From assembly GCF_023343835.1 (NCBI RefSeq), contig NC_064447.1, positions 10,498,501-10,562,500 of the forward strand: a DNA stretch of 64,000 nt, written 5' to 3'. The translations under genes were made by a program, and so were the position numbers. This document shows, one piece after another, positions 23,006 to 40,606 of this stretch. Under the pieces are notes generated by a model. The model was not told where the DNA came from and searched no databases. It saw only the letters and a program-made list of their open reading frames with translations. The DNA comes from Lagopus muta (Eukaryota; Chordata; Aves; Galliformes; Phasianidae). Every line of letters begins with the position of its first letter. The first letter of the stretch is position 1.

Positions 23006-23077
23006 GTGCATCCCTGTGTGCATCTCTGTGCACATCTCTGTGTGCATCCCTCTGTGCACCCCTGTGCACTTCCCTCT
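23006..23077 (+). repeat. Six copies of a 12-bp unit (GTGCATCYCTGT-like)
   Basis: Six consecutive 12-base units, variants of GTGCATCTCTGT, each differing at one to four positions. The unit length is a multiple of three, so frames stay open across it, but no gene is recognised here. Confidence 0.85.
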
Positions 23078-26000
23078 GTATATGCACATGCAGATCCCAG
23101 AGCACTGCTGGGCATGGTTCAGTTGCACTTCTTGCTCTGTGTAGAGGACAGATACCCAGATCCACCTGGCAGGGACTGGCTAACAGGGCTGCATTATGGA
23201 CTCCATCAAAACCCCCACTCCCTTTCTTGGTTATTTTTTATTCTGCTAAAGTAGGTCAGGCTTTGTTGATGTGTTTGTCAGGTTGTCTTCAATCATGGCA
23301 AGGAAGAGCTGTGACACGAAGCTATTTGAGCAGATCGAGATGTGGCTCTTCAGTTACTACAAGCAGGGACCACCACGGCCATGGTGAGAGCAACATTCTG
23401 AGGAGGTTTCTTCCTCCTGCTGCCCAGGGCTAGCAGCCCCATCCCCACTGCTGGCCCCAGGGAGTATCACCCAGCTCTATTTGCCATGGCTTAATGTTTA
23501 GCAACAATAAACAATTCATATCAGGCTTTGCTGACCGGATAGCTGCATTTTCCTGGGAAGTTCACTGCTCTTGCAGGACAAACAAGCCCAGAATGTTGTG
23601 GCACACTTAGCGTGCATTAAGTTTTCAATGGAAAGTAGTCAGCATTCCTCCAGCTGCCATTCGTCTGCCCCAGCCATTCCCTGGGCATCAGCCAGGACCT
23701 GGTGCCCAGTCTCATCCATGCCTGCCCTTATAGCTTTCTCTCCACCCTGGCTACACTCTGATTTATTTGGGAAGGGGTTGTTTACCTGCTTGAGGTTAGT
23801 TTGGATTTTTACTCCAGATTGCTGTCAGAAAGCAATGCTTACTTCATTCTAGCAGCATTGAAATGAGGTTTTTAAACAATGTCAAGGGGGAAAACATAAC
23901 AGCTTTCCTTCTTCTGACTTGAGAAACTTGAGAAATTGTCCTTCATGTGGCATTTCTCAGCCAGCAGTCCAATTTCTCCCCACAGAGGAATGTGCCCTAT
24001 GTGCGTTATGGGGTTTGATGCCCATTGGACACCCAGGGCTCCATCCAGCCCAATTCTACCTTGTGCATACTGCTGAGCCCTGCCCTGCTTCCCCCTCATG
24101 GTGACTGGCAAGGAGGGAAGCAGGAGCATCATCTGGGGCAGCTCAGACCCTGACTGTGTTTTCTGTTTCATCATTAAAAAGAATGCAAACAAATACTAGA
24201 GATTGACATTCAGCTTCCAGGCAAACAGTTCTCTGTATTTTGCTCCTATTTTGCATGGGAATTACACGCAGAATTGCTGTTCCTGACATTGCAGGAGGTT
24301 CTCCTGGTGCTGGTGCTTTGTTTGGGGCACTCTGAGCAGGACTGGATGCAGATCCCCATTGCACAGGGTTTGCAGCTGGGAGTTGCCATCCGCCAGCCCA
24401 TTCCGGCATCTCTCAGCAACTGCACAGATAATTGCAGTCGCTGCAATAAGTCTAATTGTTCCTGCTGGATAATGAGCATTTTGCATCGTCATCTCCAGCT
24501 GCAGAGAGCATCATCCGAGATGGTATTTCAGGGGTGGAAATTGGCTCCTCTGGACCGGGGAAGGATGAATCTAGCTGGCTTCAGCCATCCAGAAAGAGAA
24601 AACAAACAGCACCCACGGATGACAGCTCTGCCAGCATGGTCTGGGACGAGGCATGGGCTGGAGAATGCTTCCTGCAGGAAGCCTGGGCACAAGGCTGTGC
24701 AAATGTGAGATTTCCAGTGTGTTTGTAAAGCACAGCCAAATCCCTGTGGATGTCTCCAGAGTGCCCTACTCTCACCTCCACTCAGCATTGTCCCTGCAGG
24801 ACACTGAGGGGATGTGTGGGCACATGCATGGGCATGCACACATGTACACACACACACGTGCATGCACATGGAACTGCTCCCAGCCCAGCAACTCGTGTGC
24901 TCCTATGCTGCTCCAGCACTGCCGAGTGTAAGGAGTACAAAACCAAAGCCTTTCCTGCTACATTATGCCTCTATTGCCACGCACAACCTCCTGGCAATGT
25001 GTTTGCAAAGGATGCTGCTAAAAATGCCTTGGAAATGAGTGGCTCAGGGTTGGAGATAAGAGCTGGTTAGGCAAGGAGAGAGAGGAAAAAATGTGTCAGG
25101 CCAAGAAAGGGGAGAGATAAGCAGGGCATCGGGCTGGGAGCACTGAGCCACCCGTCTCCCCGGCGCCAGAGGGCTGCAAGGTGGCTGGATCCGGGCCGTG
25201 ATACCCTGGGCTGGAGCCAGCCACATGGCAGAGCCTGCTGCCCACAGGGCTGGGAAGGCTGGGGATGGTGGCACAAACCTTCTGGCTGCACAGTGCTGGG
25301 GGCAGCCATGGCTGTCCCAGGGATGGGAGGAATGAGGACAGGGGGATGGAGTGTGCTCCTGCAGCCCTGCACAGCTTGCAGACTGTTCACCAGCAGGGCT
25401 GCCGTCCCAGGTAATAGGATTTTGTATATGCCAAGGACATGCCCAAGAGGGGAAGATGCTCATTTCACACTATCGATCAGTTCTGTCAATGGCCGTATTT
25501 AACGCCTCAGGGAATTGCAACACGCTGCCTCTCTGTCAGCTCGCTCCTGCTCTGAGCTTTCGAGGCTGGGATATATCTGGTGCCAAAGCAGTCTCTGCTG
25601 CTGCCTGGAGATGGTTTCTGGGGGGCAGGAGGAAAGGCACTGCATCTCAGAGCTGCCGGGGCTGAATTGTGCACATCGCCTCCTATTTGCTGCTCTTGAT
25701 GCTCTCTCAAAATGAAAAGCACGATTTAGTCAGAGGATGGGAAACACAGGGAGCCGGGGCAGGGCTGAGCCCCCACCCCTGCAAAGCCAGCCACCGGCAT
25801 CAGTCACTGTCCCCATCCTTCGTTCTCTGTGCCACCTTCGCCCTGGCACTGGCAATGCTCCCTGTGCTCGTTCCACTGCCGCACCCATGCACACACCGAG
25901 GGCTGATCCCACGCACACACACGCTTCTCCCGTGCCAGATCCGTATTTGCAGCCGCTGTATATACAGTAGAATCCACCCACGGGGAGTCCAGGCTGTTCT

Positions 26001-28559
26001 CAGCTGAGAAGGACAGAACATCCTTGTGATTCGAAAGGTCAAAACGAATGTCAGTGCGCTGTCGGCTTGAGTCAGCAAGAATGCCAAAGCTGCTGTGGGG
26101 ACATGGGGTGCTCACAGGGATGGTCGGGGGCTGTCAGGGACGGTGGTCCATGGCAGAACCATCCTGCTCATTTACCCACTCAGCCCCGCTCTATTTCTGG
26201 TGGCTGTTTCAGGCTGAACCTGGCAGCAAAGATAGAGAGGGCACAGGCCCATCGAGCGGGTGTCGGAGATTGATTTCTGAGCGACAGAAGTGCTCATGTC
26301 CCTTCAGCTCCCATCCCTGTTCCAAACGATTTTCTCTGCCAATAATCCCCGCGGATCGGGCAGCAGTGCATGAGGACGAGGGGACATTTTGGAGCTGATT
26401 GCTGACAGCAGGGCCATGTGCTGCTCCTGCCATACAGACCTGATGTGTTTGTCCCTGCCTATCTCAGCAGGAGGGTGCAGCAGCCCCACACCAGCAGGAC
26501 CAGCCTAACAGTGGCCTTGGCTATTAGCAGTGAGTCTCCTGTGCTGGCCACACCGCTCCAGGCAGCACCAAAAGGTGATTCTGCCGTGGCTAGATCTAGC
26601 TGAGAGGTGCTGCAGGACTGAGAGATGCATTAGGAATTCCTGCAGGGCAGCAGGGCTGATTCTGGAAGCTGATGGCATCCTGCAGCCAGGCTTTGGAGAT
26701 GCAGAAGAGTTGCGTTCACTCCGACCCAGAACACCACTCTGCAAAGGACACTCATTGCCCTCCTGCCTCAAAGCCACTCACAGCCACACATCTCCTCTGC
26801 TGCTGGTGTGATGACTTGGTGCTCTCCTGAAGCAATATCACACAGCATCTGCTCCCAGAAATGTCACCCTGCATTTGTCACCGAGCTGCAGAGCATTGCA
26901 CAGCCCTAGCAGGCGCACCAGGATGCTGCCACTTCCCACGGTGTCCCTGTGATCTGGCTGCATTCTGGGGGTAATCAAAGCATTCCCACATATGTCCTGT
27001 CCCTGCAGCACACCTGGGCAGTGCACACTGGCTGGTAGCAGCAGTGGCAGCGCGTCAGTCCTCCCTTGCACCAAGCAGCAGAGCTGGCAGTGCCGTGGTG
27101 CCTGGCAGGGCCCTGGTGGCCCCGACCTCTCTGGCTCTGGGTACAGGACAGGAACACTCCGCACTGTTGTTTTCAGCTCAGAAGGAAGAACGGGACCTTC
27201 GGGCTGTTCCCGACATCGTGGCGTCCCGACTGCTGCTGGGGGGGCTGTGCTGCTCTCACTGTTTCGTCCTTCAGTGCTGCAGATGGGCTCTCCTCTCTCT
27301 TTCCCACCACTGGACAGCCTTTGGGGAAGCACCAGCGGCTCTAGATTAGAAGTTCAGTGAGTTCAGCAGCCCTGCTGCTGGGTGGGAAGTGTGCCCACTG
27401 CCCTCGTTGACATGGGCACTGAGCTGGAACACAAGCATGCAAGGAATGCACTCCCACCTTGTCTCACCCCAAACCTGGCTCCTGCCCTTTGAGCAGCCCC
27501 TGATCTGCAGGGAGAGGAGAGCACAGAGCAGCTGTGATTTATGCCCATGTCATGGGGGAAAATGGAGTTGAGTCCTGAACATCAACTTGTCCCTACCCAG
27601 GGACCTGAGGGCCTTAAAGTCACAGGCCTTAGGGACAATGCAGGCCTGGACTATACAAATTTGGACGATGTACCTGGGGAATCTGGCACAGAGCTGGCAA
27701 GGTTTGCTGCTGGGCACATGGGCCACGAGGCAGGCAGCAGGCAGGGACGAGGGCACTTTTTCCTCTATTTCTAGGAGAAAAAGCAAATCCCTCATAATCT
27801 GTGGGGACGGGGCACCTCGCTGTCACCCCCTGCCTGCCCCCACGAAGCCCCAGGCAGCTCACTGCTTATCAGCCACCCACGGGCAGGAAAATAGCCGGCT
27901 GCTTTCCCTTCCCGTATGAGCGATTGTGGAGCGGGCACTGCTCAGAACTCACCCAAGCTGTGCCAGGGCCGTGTGCTCAGAAACCACCGGCCATACTGAG
28001 ATCTGACCCCCAATTCCCAGCACCGGGCACAGCCCTGATAACAACCTGGAGTCACACAAAGTGCCCGTGTGAGCCGAGTTCCATCTGGCATGCCAAGAGG
28101 TATGCAGGTGCTGTTTAATCTGGTGGAGTGACAAATTCCTCCTGCCCCATTGCAGGCTTTCCACAGCTGTCTTGGCAGGGAAACACAGCTTTTCAAAGGA
28201 AATCCAGATACACAGGTGATCTCAGCAGAAGAGGCTTTAGGAGCTGGCTGGGAAAACAAAGCCTGTTCTCAACCAGCTGTGCTGTGGCAGTGAAGCCGAT
28301 GTCCAAAATGTCCCCACATCCTTCTGCAGGGGAAGCTCTGCTGGGGTGGGTGAGGACAGGTGCCCCTGGCTGCAGGCTGCTAAGAGCAGGGGATGGGAGT
28401 CATGAGCCAGGGGAGCCTGGGGCAGCCCATGCCCATTCCATTTACTCTGTGACCATTCCTTTAACACCCTTTACTCCATAGCACAGCGACATGCACTGTA
28501 GTGGCAATAGTTTTAACCTCTGCGCTGCTCATTCCTTCCCTGTGTTCCCAATGAACTGC
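23078..28559. other. Intergenic, part 2
   Basis: No protein or RNA gene is recognised. A short CA-rich stretch lies at about 24837-24860, and an AT-rich unique patch at about 24130-24490. The rest is ordinary single-copy sequence. Confidence 0.4.
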
Positions 28560-28700
28560 TTAGTCTCTCATCCCTTATTCCTTGTCACTTATCCCCTATG
28601 CCTTATGCCTTGTCCCTCCTCCTTTCCCCCTTCCGCTCCGTCCCTTGTCCCCTGTCTGTCATCCCTTGTTTCTTGTCCCTTATACGCCATCTCTTTTCCC
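28560..28700 (+). repeat. Pyrimidine-rich CCTTGTCCCTTAT-type degenerate repeat
   Basis: Strongly strand-biased C/T-rich sequence with recurring blocks such as CCCTTGTC and CCTTAT. It looks like a decayed minisatellite. Confidence 0.65.
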
Positions 28701-31700
28701 TGCACCTCGTGCTGGGACCTCATCTAGCTGAAAGCCAAGGCTTCAGGCTCTAACCCTGCAGCTCAGTGCCTCACCAAGGTGCCACATGCCCAAATCTTGT
28801 TTGTGTCTCTGGGTCACGTCTTCACCAGCCTCAAAACAAGGCCTTAGTTTTTGCTGCCAGGCAGCTGACCCCTGGCCGTCCCAGGAGATGGGTCCCTGAA
28901 GGCTGGCAGGGATTTACAGCCACTGTGATTTATGCTGGAGGACAGAGCCAGCACTGCAGCGGCTCAACAGCGTGGCTGTCCCAGCATGACCCTACCCTGT
29001 AAGGGGGACAGAGTCCTGTGGACAGACAGACATCCCCTGAGGACAGACAGATGTCCTCTGCAGACAGCAGTGGCATTCATAGGGAGGACTACAAGCTGCA
29101 AATGTTGTCACCCTTCCTCCTCCAGGCAAAGAACAGGCACAATGTTTTAAAGCACAAGTATTTGCCTCTAGTTTGGTGAGCTGGGAGGAAACTGCTCCTC
29201 TTCTCCAACCCAAGAGGGACATGGTGGGAGCTGGATGGTCAGTGTGTGACACAAAAGCAATGCCAGGCAATGGTACTGCGCTAAGAGAAAGCACTTGAGC
29301 ACTTAGGGCAAGCAGAGGGGCTGTAAACAAGCTACCAGAGCCTGGAACACCCCCAGAAATCCCTGAAAGCAATGTAGGAGGGAAATGAAAGTCCAAAAGC
29401 CACTTGCATTCCATCACATCATGCCAGCTCTGGGCCGCCACTCACTTCCTCCCTTCCTGCATACTGGGGCTCAGACCAAGCAGCCACCCCTGCTGCAGGA
29501 GGATTGCAGTGCAGACGGCTGAAGAGCTGTGCCATGTCTTCAGCAGGGTGTTGAAATCCAGCCCTGGAGCCCCCGGGCTGCTCCTCCTCCCTGTCCTCCT
29601 GGGTGAGAGGTCTGCCTTGCTTGGCTCTGTTTACCACACTGTGGATTATCCCCTCCAGCCGTTTCTGTATTCTCACTGCAAAGTGATGCAGAACCACCTT
29701 GGCAAAACAAGTGAAAGCTCAGCACCAGTTCCAACCAGCAAGGAGCTAGGAGCTCCCGTGGCAGGAGGGGGCATGTGGGGTCACCCTGTAAGAGCTCTGC
29801 GGGGGACCAGACATCCAGGATGGGGCTGTCACCTCCCAAACCTGCCTCCAGCATCACCAGCATCCCTGTGGGACAGCCTGGGACAGGGCTGGCCCCCAGC
29901 ACAATGAGTCTTTGGTGATGAAACCTCTGAGGTGGGACACACGAGCAGCCTGCACCGAGGTCACGCTCTTCTTAATAGGATTTCACCATCCGGAGGGTTA
30001 CTGCAGGAGGACAACACTGGTTCTGCTGTGAATTATCCCTGCCTGTCCCCAGAGCTGGGTGGTGGAACCCCCGTCTCCTTCTGCCCCAAATGTGGGGAAG
30101 GTGCACCAAGCCTTGCAGCACATATGGGGGTTGGGTGAGCCCATCAGCCTGCCCATCACCCTTGGATAATGTTCTCTGAGCCCAGTGCTCATTTTTACCC
30201 CAATTACACCCAAAGGCAGAAGTCAAAAGGCTATTTCTATGCACTCCAGAACTGCTGATGGAGAGGCAATTTTCCTGCTGTGGTGTGAGCCCAGCCCTGC
30301 TCCAAGATATCAGAGCTCAGCGCCAAGGCGAAACTTCATGGGAAATCAGCCTGCCCTGGGCTGCCTGCTTACGGCACCGCTTGCTTTGTTTTGTTCCCAG
30401 CTCGAGATACCGGTCGGACAAAAAATGCTTTGTAAGGATGGAATTAAAAAGGATGATGCAAAGCCCACAGGGTGCCTGGGAGAGGAAACGTGAGCGGCCA
30501 GCAGTCGGCAGCCACAGGGTGCAGCGTGTTTGGAGAACACAGGGTTCCATTGCCCGTGCATGTGACTGTATATAACCACCAGTTACACACTAGATTTAAT
30601 CTTGGGTCAACAGTCACAGATAATTTGAACCACGCACAAATTGTTCGTTGCACACTTGCAGGGTTTTGGGGTTTGTTTGTTTTTTTTGCTACTTTTTGTT
30701 TGGCCCAAACAACCTCAGCAAAACCAATGAGCCCTGGCTTGTGGTGCCCAAGGGTCAGGGCTACTTGTGTGCCCCTGATGCCTTCCCAGTGCTGTGCATT
30801 TGCTATAGAGAGGGAAAATGGAGGATACAAGGCAAAACCTCCAGTCTGGAGCTCAGCAGAGGTTATCAGCCCTGCTGTTCTGCTGCTTTGTGGGTGACTA
30901 TGCAGAGGGTGCCCTCAGCACCCTGCGGTAGCACAGTGCAGGTGCTGCTTTCCTGCACATTCAGCTCCAGCTCATCACCCACTTTGGTGCCTGGTTTTCT
31001 CTCTGGTGGCTCCTTTCCACCTTGAGCCTCAAGCTGGCACTGGAAGCCCATCTGGTATCAAAGAGCAGCAGGGATATTGGTAACAGTGCTGCCTTGTTGG
31101 GTTAATTGAGCAGAGGGATCCACCAGCTCATTCATAGCTGGGCATGGCAATGGCCCCCACCTCTGCACGGAGCAGCCCGCTCCCCAGCAACTCCACCCTC
31201 CCACCAGCACCAACAGCCCAGCTTCAACACACAGGCACTGATTCTTCTTTCCCAGCACTGATATATCTGCACAGAATGGGGGAAAACCCCTCTGGGACAA
31301 GGAAGAGAAAATGCTGCCACAGGAACAAATAGTAATAATACCACTGATAGCACTTAGCACTTTTCCAGAGCTTCACAAACATTAATTTGTGCTGGTACAC
31401 AGTTCGGTGTATGGTTCCCATTTTATCCACTAGGAAGAGAAGTGGCCATTTTAATTTAACCTAACTCCTCTTTAATTTAATGCTGGGGCACTTGCAAGAA
31501 TATCTGGAGCCTGTTTCAGAACTCCTGCACAGGAGAGTCATGCTCCAAAGGGTGGCACATGGAACAGCAGCACCAGCAGTGCCTTTCTAAGTTATCCCCA
31601 TTCCAGCACAACATTTGGTGCCCTGAATGGTGCAAACAGTGCAGGCTTCACCACGGCCCTTCAAGCTCTCCCTGCAGCAGCAGCAGCTCGCTGTGCCTTC

Positions 31701-34536
31701 ATTTTCTTTCCCTTTGCTTTAGTGCCTTCCTGCGTCCTGTCTCCACACCGGGTTGCCTCCTTAAGTGTCTGACTTTAATTTCTCTCCACCAAGAGCCGGG
31801 CCTAAGCAATTACATAATAATGAGCTATTCATCCAGAGGGAGGGCACGGATCTAGGTTAATTGGGCTGACAATTGAACTCAAGCCTTTCCGGTTTTGCCC
31901 AGTTTTCCTGATTTTTTTTTCTTTCCTCTTCTTCTGCACAATCTCTGCAAAGCTCTCAGCCTCGTTAATTAATAAGGTAACTTCCCCCCGAGGGCTGTTT
32001 TGTTCTCCCCTCCCTCCTGCCAATGCTTGGGTAGAAGAAGAAGCAAGAATTAGCTAGCTGGTAACGAAGCAGCCGGCACTGGGCAGGATGGAGCTGGTTT
32101 GCTCTGATGGCTGTGCAGGCTGTGTGGGGCTGCTGCTGCTCTCCTGGGTTTTGGGGAAACAATGCTGCATGTGCAACACGGGTGCTGTGCCAACACAGGT
32201 TGGATGTGGTGGGTGGATGCGGAAAGCAGCTGGGCTGGGTGGGGGCTGGGGCATGGTGGGGGCTGTGAGGATGGGGGGAGAGATGCGAAAGCACTCATGG
32301 CTCCTTGTGAACAGACAAACCTAAATACCTGTGTGCTTCTGAAGCCCTCTGAGCCACCAGGAACACAGGGCTGATGAGCAGGGCTGCAGCCCAGCACCCT
32401 GTGACAGCGGTGACACTCAGGTGGTCCCCAGCATTGTCCCACCAAACTGGGATGCTGCGGGGAGGGATGGAGGGAATGGACCAAACTGTCCTGCACACAC
32501 CAGCTGCCACCACCATGGGAGCAGGTCCTGCTGCTGCCCTGGCAGCCACATGTTTTCTGTGTTTTACTCTGCAGCATCACATGCGTGCAGTTTGCCGGCT
32601 CCATCCTGGTTGGTACCCACGCATGTGCCAGATAGAAACACATCCATTTCCCCATCGTTTTCCTGTGTTGGGGACTTATGGAGCTGAATGGGGCCAAACC
32701 ATTCCACTGGCCACACTCCTGCTCCAGGACCCCAAGCCCCAGAGAAGAGCCACTTATGGATGCTGCAGCAGGTTATGGGTTGGCAGCGTGGCGGCCTCGT
32801 GCCGAGGAAACAGCCGTGAGCTCCAGCCCTGGGGAGGGGTGGAGGCCCTATACAGTGTGTTCCTTCAGAGTGTTTGTCAGCACAGGCACACACAAACATT
32901 TTGTGGGGCCTTTGCCAGGAGGACAGGGTTAACGTGCACGGAGCCCCGAAGGACGCAGGAAGCGCTGCAGCCATCGCTGAGAGCTCCCAGCCTCCACGCA
33001 CTGCCAGGGCACGGGGAGCCTTGCACCTCCGGGGACTGCGTTACTCAAGGCCTTGTGTACAAACAGGAGCAAAAAGCATTAATCCTAGCAGGAGGGAACA
33101 TGTGTCCTGGTGCTGAGGGGTGAGAGGAAACCATCAGAACACTCTCTGGTGCCCCACACCCTCACCACCCATCAGCCTGTCCCCCAAAAGGGGCTTTACT
33201 TTGAGATGAATGGGGGGGAGAAGTGAATTAAGGGATGTTTGTGGGATTTGCGATGAAAAATCCCACATTGTGATCATGGGGAGAACCAGGGGGCCAAGAG
33301 GAAGCAGGGCAGAGCCAAGCCAGAGGCACGGAGCAGGAGGAAGAGGATGATGAGGGATGCTCTGTGCTGCCAGGGGCCCACAGCCCACATATTTTCCAGC
33401 AACACTTTCCATGTGAACCCTATAGACCCCCTAGTTCTTCAGATCCACGAGTTTTTCATGAATTTGCCCTCTGATTCTCTCCTCCATTTCACTGAGGGGC
33501 AGTGGTTTTGGATCTAGGGATGGGATGCAGGGATAGGATGCGAGAGTGGTGTACAGGGCTGGGATGCAGGAATGAGACGAGCAGGGTGCTGTGCAAAGGA
33601 ACCAGATCTCTCTCCGAGGCTGGGCTGGCAGCCGCACGCTCCCACACACGATCACACAGTCCCCTCTAGTGGATATTTCTCTTGCATCCCCACTGCCATC
33701 CTGCCCATAGCGTACAGGGCAGCACCGCACTGCAGGCCCTGGCCCTGAGCACCAATGCCAGGCACGAACAGCTCAGCTCTGCACACCAAAGTGGGGCACA
33801 GCAGCCAAAGCTCCGTCCGGCTGCCGTCGAGGGCTGAGCCATCCCCTGCTCTGCTCACTCCCTGCCTGCGTACTCGGGTGACTCAGCCCTCCATTCCTTC
33901 CCTGCTGTTGGCCCCCACCACCCGCAGGCTTTGCGTCAGGGCTGCCCCCTGTGCGGCATCACTGGGCTCGACCCCAACCCCGCAGCCCCGCTCCCCCGCT
34001 TCAAGGTATTTGGGCTTTGGCCAACGTGAGAGCAAGTTGATGAATAACTCAGCGGGAGCATCGCTTGCTCCGATCTCATCAGGTCCTGCTGTGCTGAAAT
34101 GGGTTGGAATGGGGGCGGTGACTTTACGAGGGGTGCCTGCACCCAGGTAATGGGATTGGCCTCGCTGCCCGTAGCTTTTGAGCAATGTCAAAATCAGCCC
34201 TTAGTGCTGACATGTAAGAGGCGCTTTCCTTGCTTCCAGCATCCTTCGTGTGGGCTGAGGGCTGATATCAGGGTCCAGTGCTCACAGTGGGGCTTTGCAG
34301 GCTGCCCCACAAATCAGGAGCTGTTGTCCAAACTCCAGCAAGATTTTTGGCCCCATAGTGGCTTTTGAGGGATGCACACCTGGTCCAGGCTGCGCTGCCC
34401 AAACTCACCAGGAGCAAATAGATGCCCCTGGGTGTCCCAATCCCATCACGGGCTCTTCCCAAGCCCCCACAGCAGCCGCATGCCCCCTGAGCCCCCAGAG
34501 CCCACAGAGAGAGGCTGAGGCTGTGGCACAGAGAGG
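28701..34536. other. Intergenic, part 3
   Basis: No coding exon or RNA gene is recognised. A homeodomain-motif-rich AT patch lies at about 31790-31985. Short imperfect repeats of GGACAGACAG type occur near 29020-29065, and of GGGATGCAGG type near 33515-33575. Confidence 0.4.
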
Positions 34537-36968
34537 TTTATTGTGCGTCTCCTTCGCGGTGCGGCAATGGGAACATGCATCTCTTCGTAGCCACTTTCAT
34601 GCTCAACAGAGAGGAAAAGCCCCAAATCTAAGCTCTTTGGTTAACCCTGTGAGTGCCAGGGACACACAGGGAATGCACATCCCAGTCCTGGTGCAAATGC
34701 TCCATTCTTCCCCCAGTATTGGGGGGAGAGGGTCCGACCCGTGCTACCCCTTGGGCTCAGAAATGCACATCTCAGGTATGAGCTGTACCACATTTTTCCT
34801 TGCCATTGCATCTAGGCAGGATTCAAGCTGTGGCAGGATTGGACTCACCAGTGAACCACAAACGTAATCTCTGAGTGCTTCCAACCATCTAACTCAGTGG
34901 TCTGAACTGGAAGAGAAAAATCAAACTGTCCTTAAAGCTGCACGGGGCAGTGAAAATATAGGGAAAAAAACAATTCCCAGCACCAATGTTTGCTTCCTCT
35001 GTGCCTGGAGGGGAGCCCAGGATGAGGCACGTGCTACCTGGAGAATGCTCCCATCCCTATGCCAAAGGCAGAACCACAGGTGGGAAACTGCAAAACCCAA
35101 ACTCTGCTTTTTGGGAAGCCAGATGCCAACAAAACTGGATGTCTATTGCAGTGCTCCTCAGCAGCCTCTGTTTTATAGATGGGTGTTTGAAAATAAAAGC
35201 TCTGCATAGCCCATCTGAGCACTGAAAGGAGCACACTGTGATGGAGAACTGCATCACAGCCCTGAACAAGGTGGATGCAGTAGGACAGCAATCCACATGG
35301 GATTTCTGTGTGTGCAGGTGGAGCCTGACACAGGAGACACTCCAGCTCTGCCTTCATTTGCTGTGAACCCCTGTGGCCTCTCCAGCATCACACATCCCAC
35401 CAAGGGGATGCTGGGTCCGGAAAGCTATGTCCCTGGGATCTGTCCAATGGTTGGATTTGGGCAACCACTGTAATGTGCCAGCTTATTTCAGCTCAAGGAT
35501 GGGCTGGGAGAGCACTCCAGAGAGCTTGGGCAGCTCATGGTATCAGTGGGCAAAAAATCAACTCACAGCCTATACAATGCTGTGCATGATGCTTAGCAGG
35601 GCTGCACCTCAGGTGGCAGCACAGCCCAAACCACGCCTGAAGCACACAGTGGTTTGAATGGGAAAAACTCAAATAAAATAATTGTGGATATCACTCACAG
35701 ACCATGCAGACTTGACACAATGACCCCATCCCAACAGACAGGGCTGCTTTTGGAAAGACCCGAGGCAATTCGGGTTTCACTCCTGGTCCTACAGCAGCTT
35801 GGGAAGGCACAGATTTGAAGCATTGACTTCAAGAGCCCCTCTAGGTCCCACACATGGTGGGACAGACTGCTGCTGCTGAAATTTGTTGTTTGTTGGCTAT
35901 GTGGCTCTGGGCTCAGATTGCTTTGTGCTGATGGGGATGAGAGGAGAGGAAAGATAAAGGTGCAAGGCAAGCAGCACACAGGATGACCAACCATGGCCAC
36001 ACATCTCAGCGGAGAACTTCACCCCTGTGGTCAGCAAGTCCTTGGGCAGGACAGAGGGAACAGTGGTGGGATCTCATATGGTGTGGGCAGACCCTGCAGC
36101 ATGCAGTGACAGCTGCACAACCAGAGAGATCTGCATCACGACATCTCTTCCCACAGAGCCAGGAGAAGCAGCAGCAGCCATGTGCAAGGTTGCTGTTGTT
36201 TGGGGGATGGGGCAGGCTCAGGGAGCTGGGAGGTGCCACATCCCAAGCAGGCAGCAGCATGATGGCCTCACCCTGCTCCCTGCCCAGCCCCATGGTGCTC
36301 TGCCACCTTCTCTGTGATGCTATACCTTCTCCACCACCTCATGTTTTATGTTTTCCCATGCAGCTCTGCACCAATGGCTTTAGGATGCTTGGTGCATTGA
36401 CTGTCCCACTGCTCAAGCCCAGCAGTTGGTACCACCCAGGGCTGATCCATTTCTGGATGGATGCACACCCAGAGCTCTCCTGTCAGGCTCATTCTGGACA
36501 TGATGAGGAGGAGAGCGATGGGGCACGGAGCATGTAGCCATCACATGCACAGCCCCTGGCTTTGAAATCCATGGATCACCACCAGTGAAGGCTCGCTGAG
36601 TTTCTTACAGCTCCTGGCTAATGAAATGTCTGCTCTTTCTTTCCTGAATCAGCACCAGAGTTTCTCGCAGCTGCAGCAGCTCCTCAGTGATGGGATGGAT
36701 GCAGATCATTCATGGCAGCAGGAGGACATATCCATCATGGCATGAGTCCACCACGGAGGGACAGAGGGATGGCTGCGCTGTGCCAGAGGGGGAAGATGAC
36801 ACTGGGGGTCCAACATGGCACAGAGGGCAGCCAGGCTGAAGTCCAAGCTCCCCTTCCTTTCCCACCCCATACGTGTCTGACCATCTGTCTGTCTACCTGC
36901 CCATGGTGTCTGCCTCCATGAGGAGATGAGCAGGCAGCTGGGATGGAGGCCAGGATAGAGGCAAGGGT
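34537..36968 (-). other. NT5M downstream flank, possible long 3'UTR
   Basis: Sequence after the NT5M stop codon on the minus strand. The nearest clear minus-strand AATAAA I found is at 34542-34537, which would imply a 3'UTR of about 2.4 kb. A closer variant signal is possible. No coding exon recognised. Confidence 0.3.
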
Positions 36969-40606
<3,638 letters not shown>

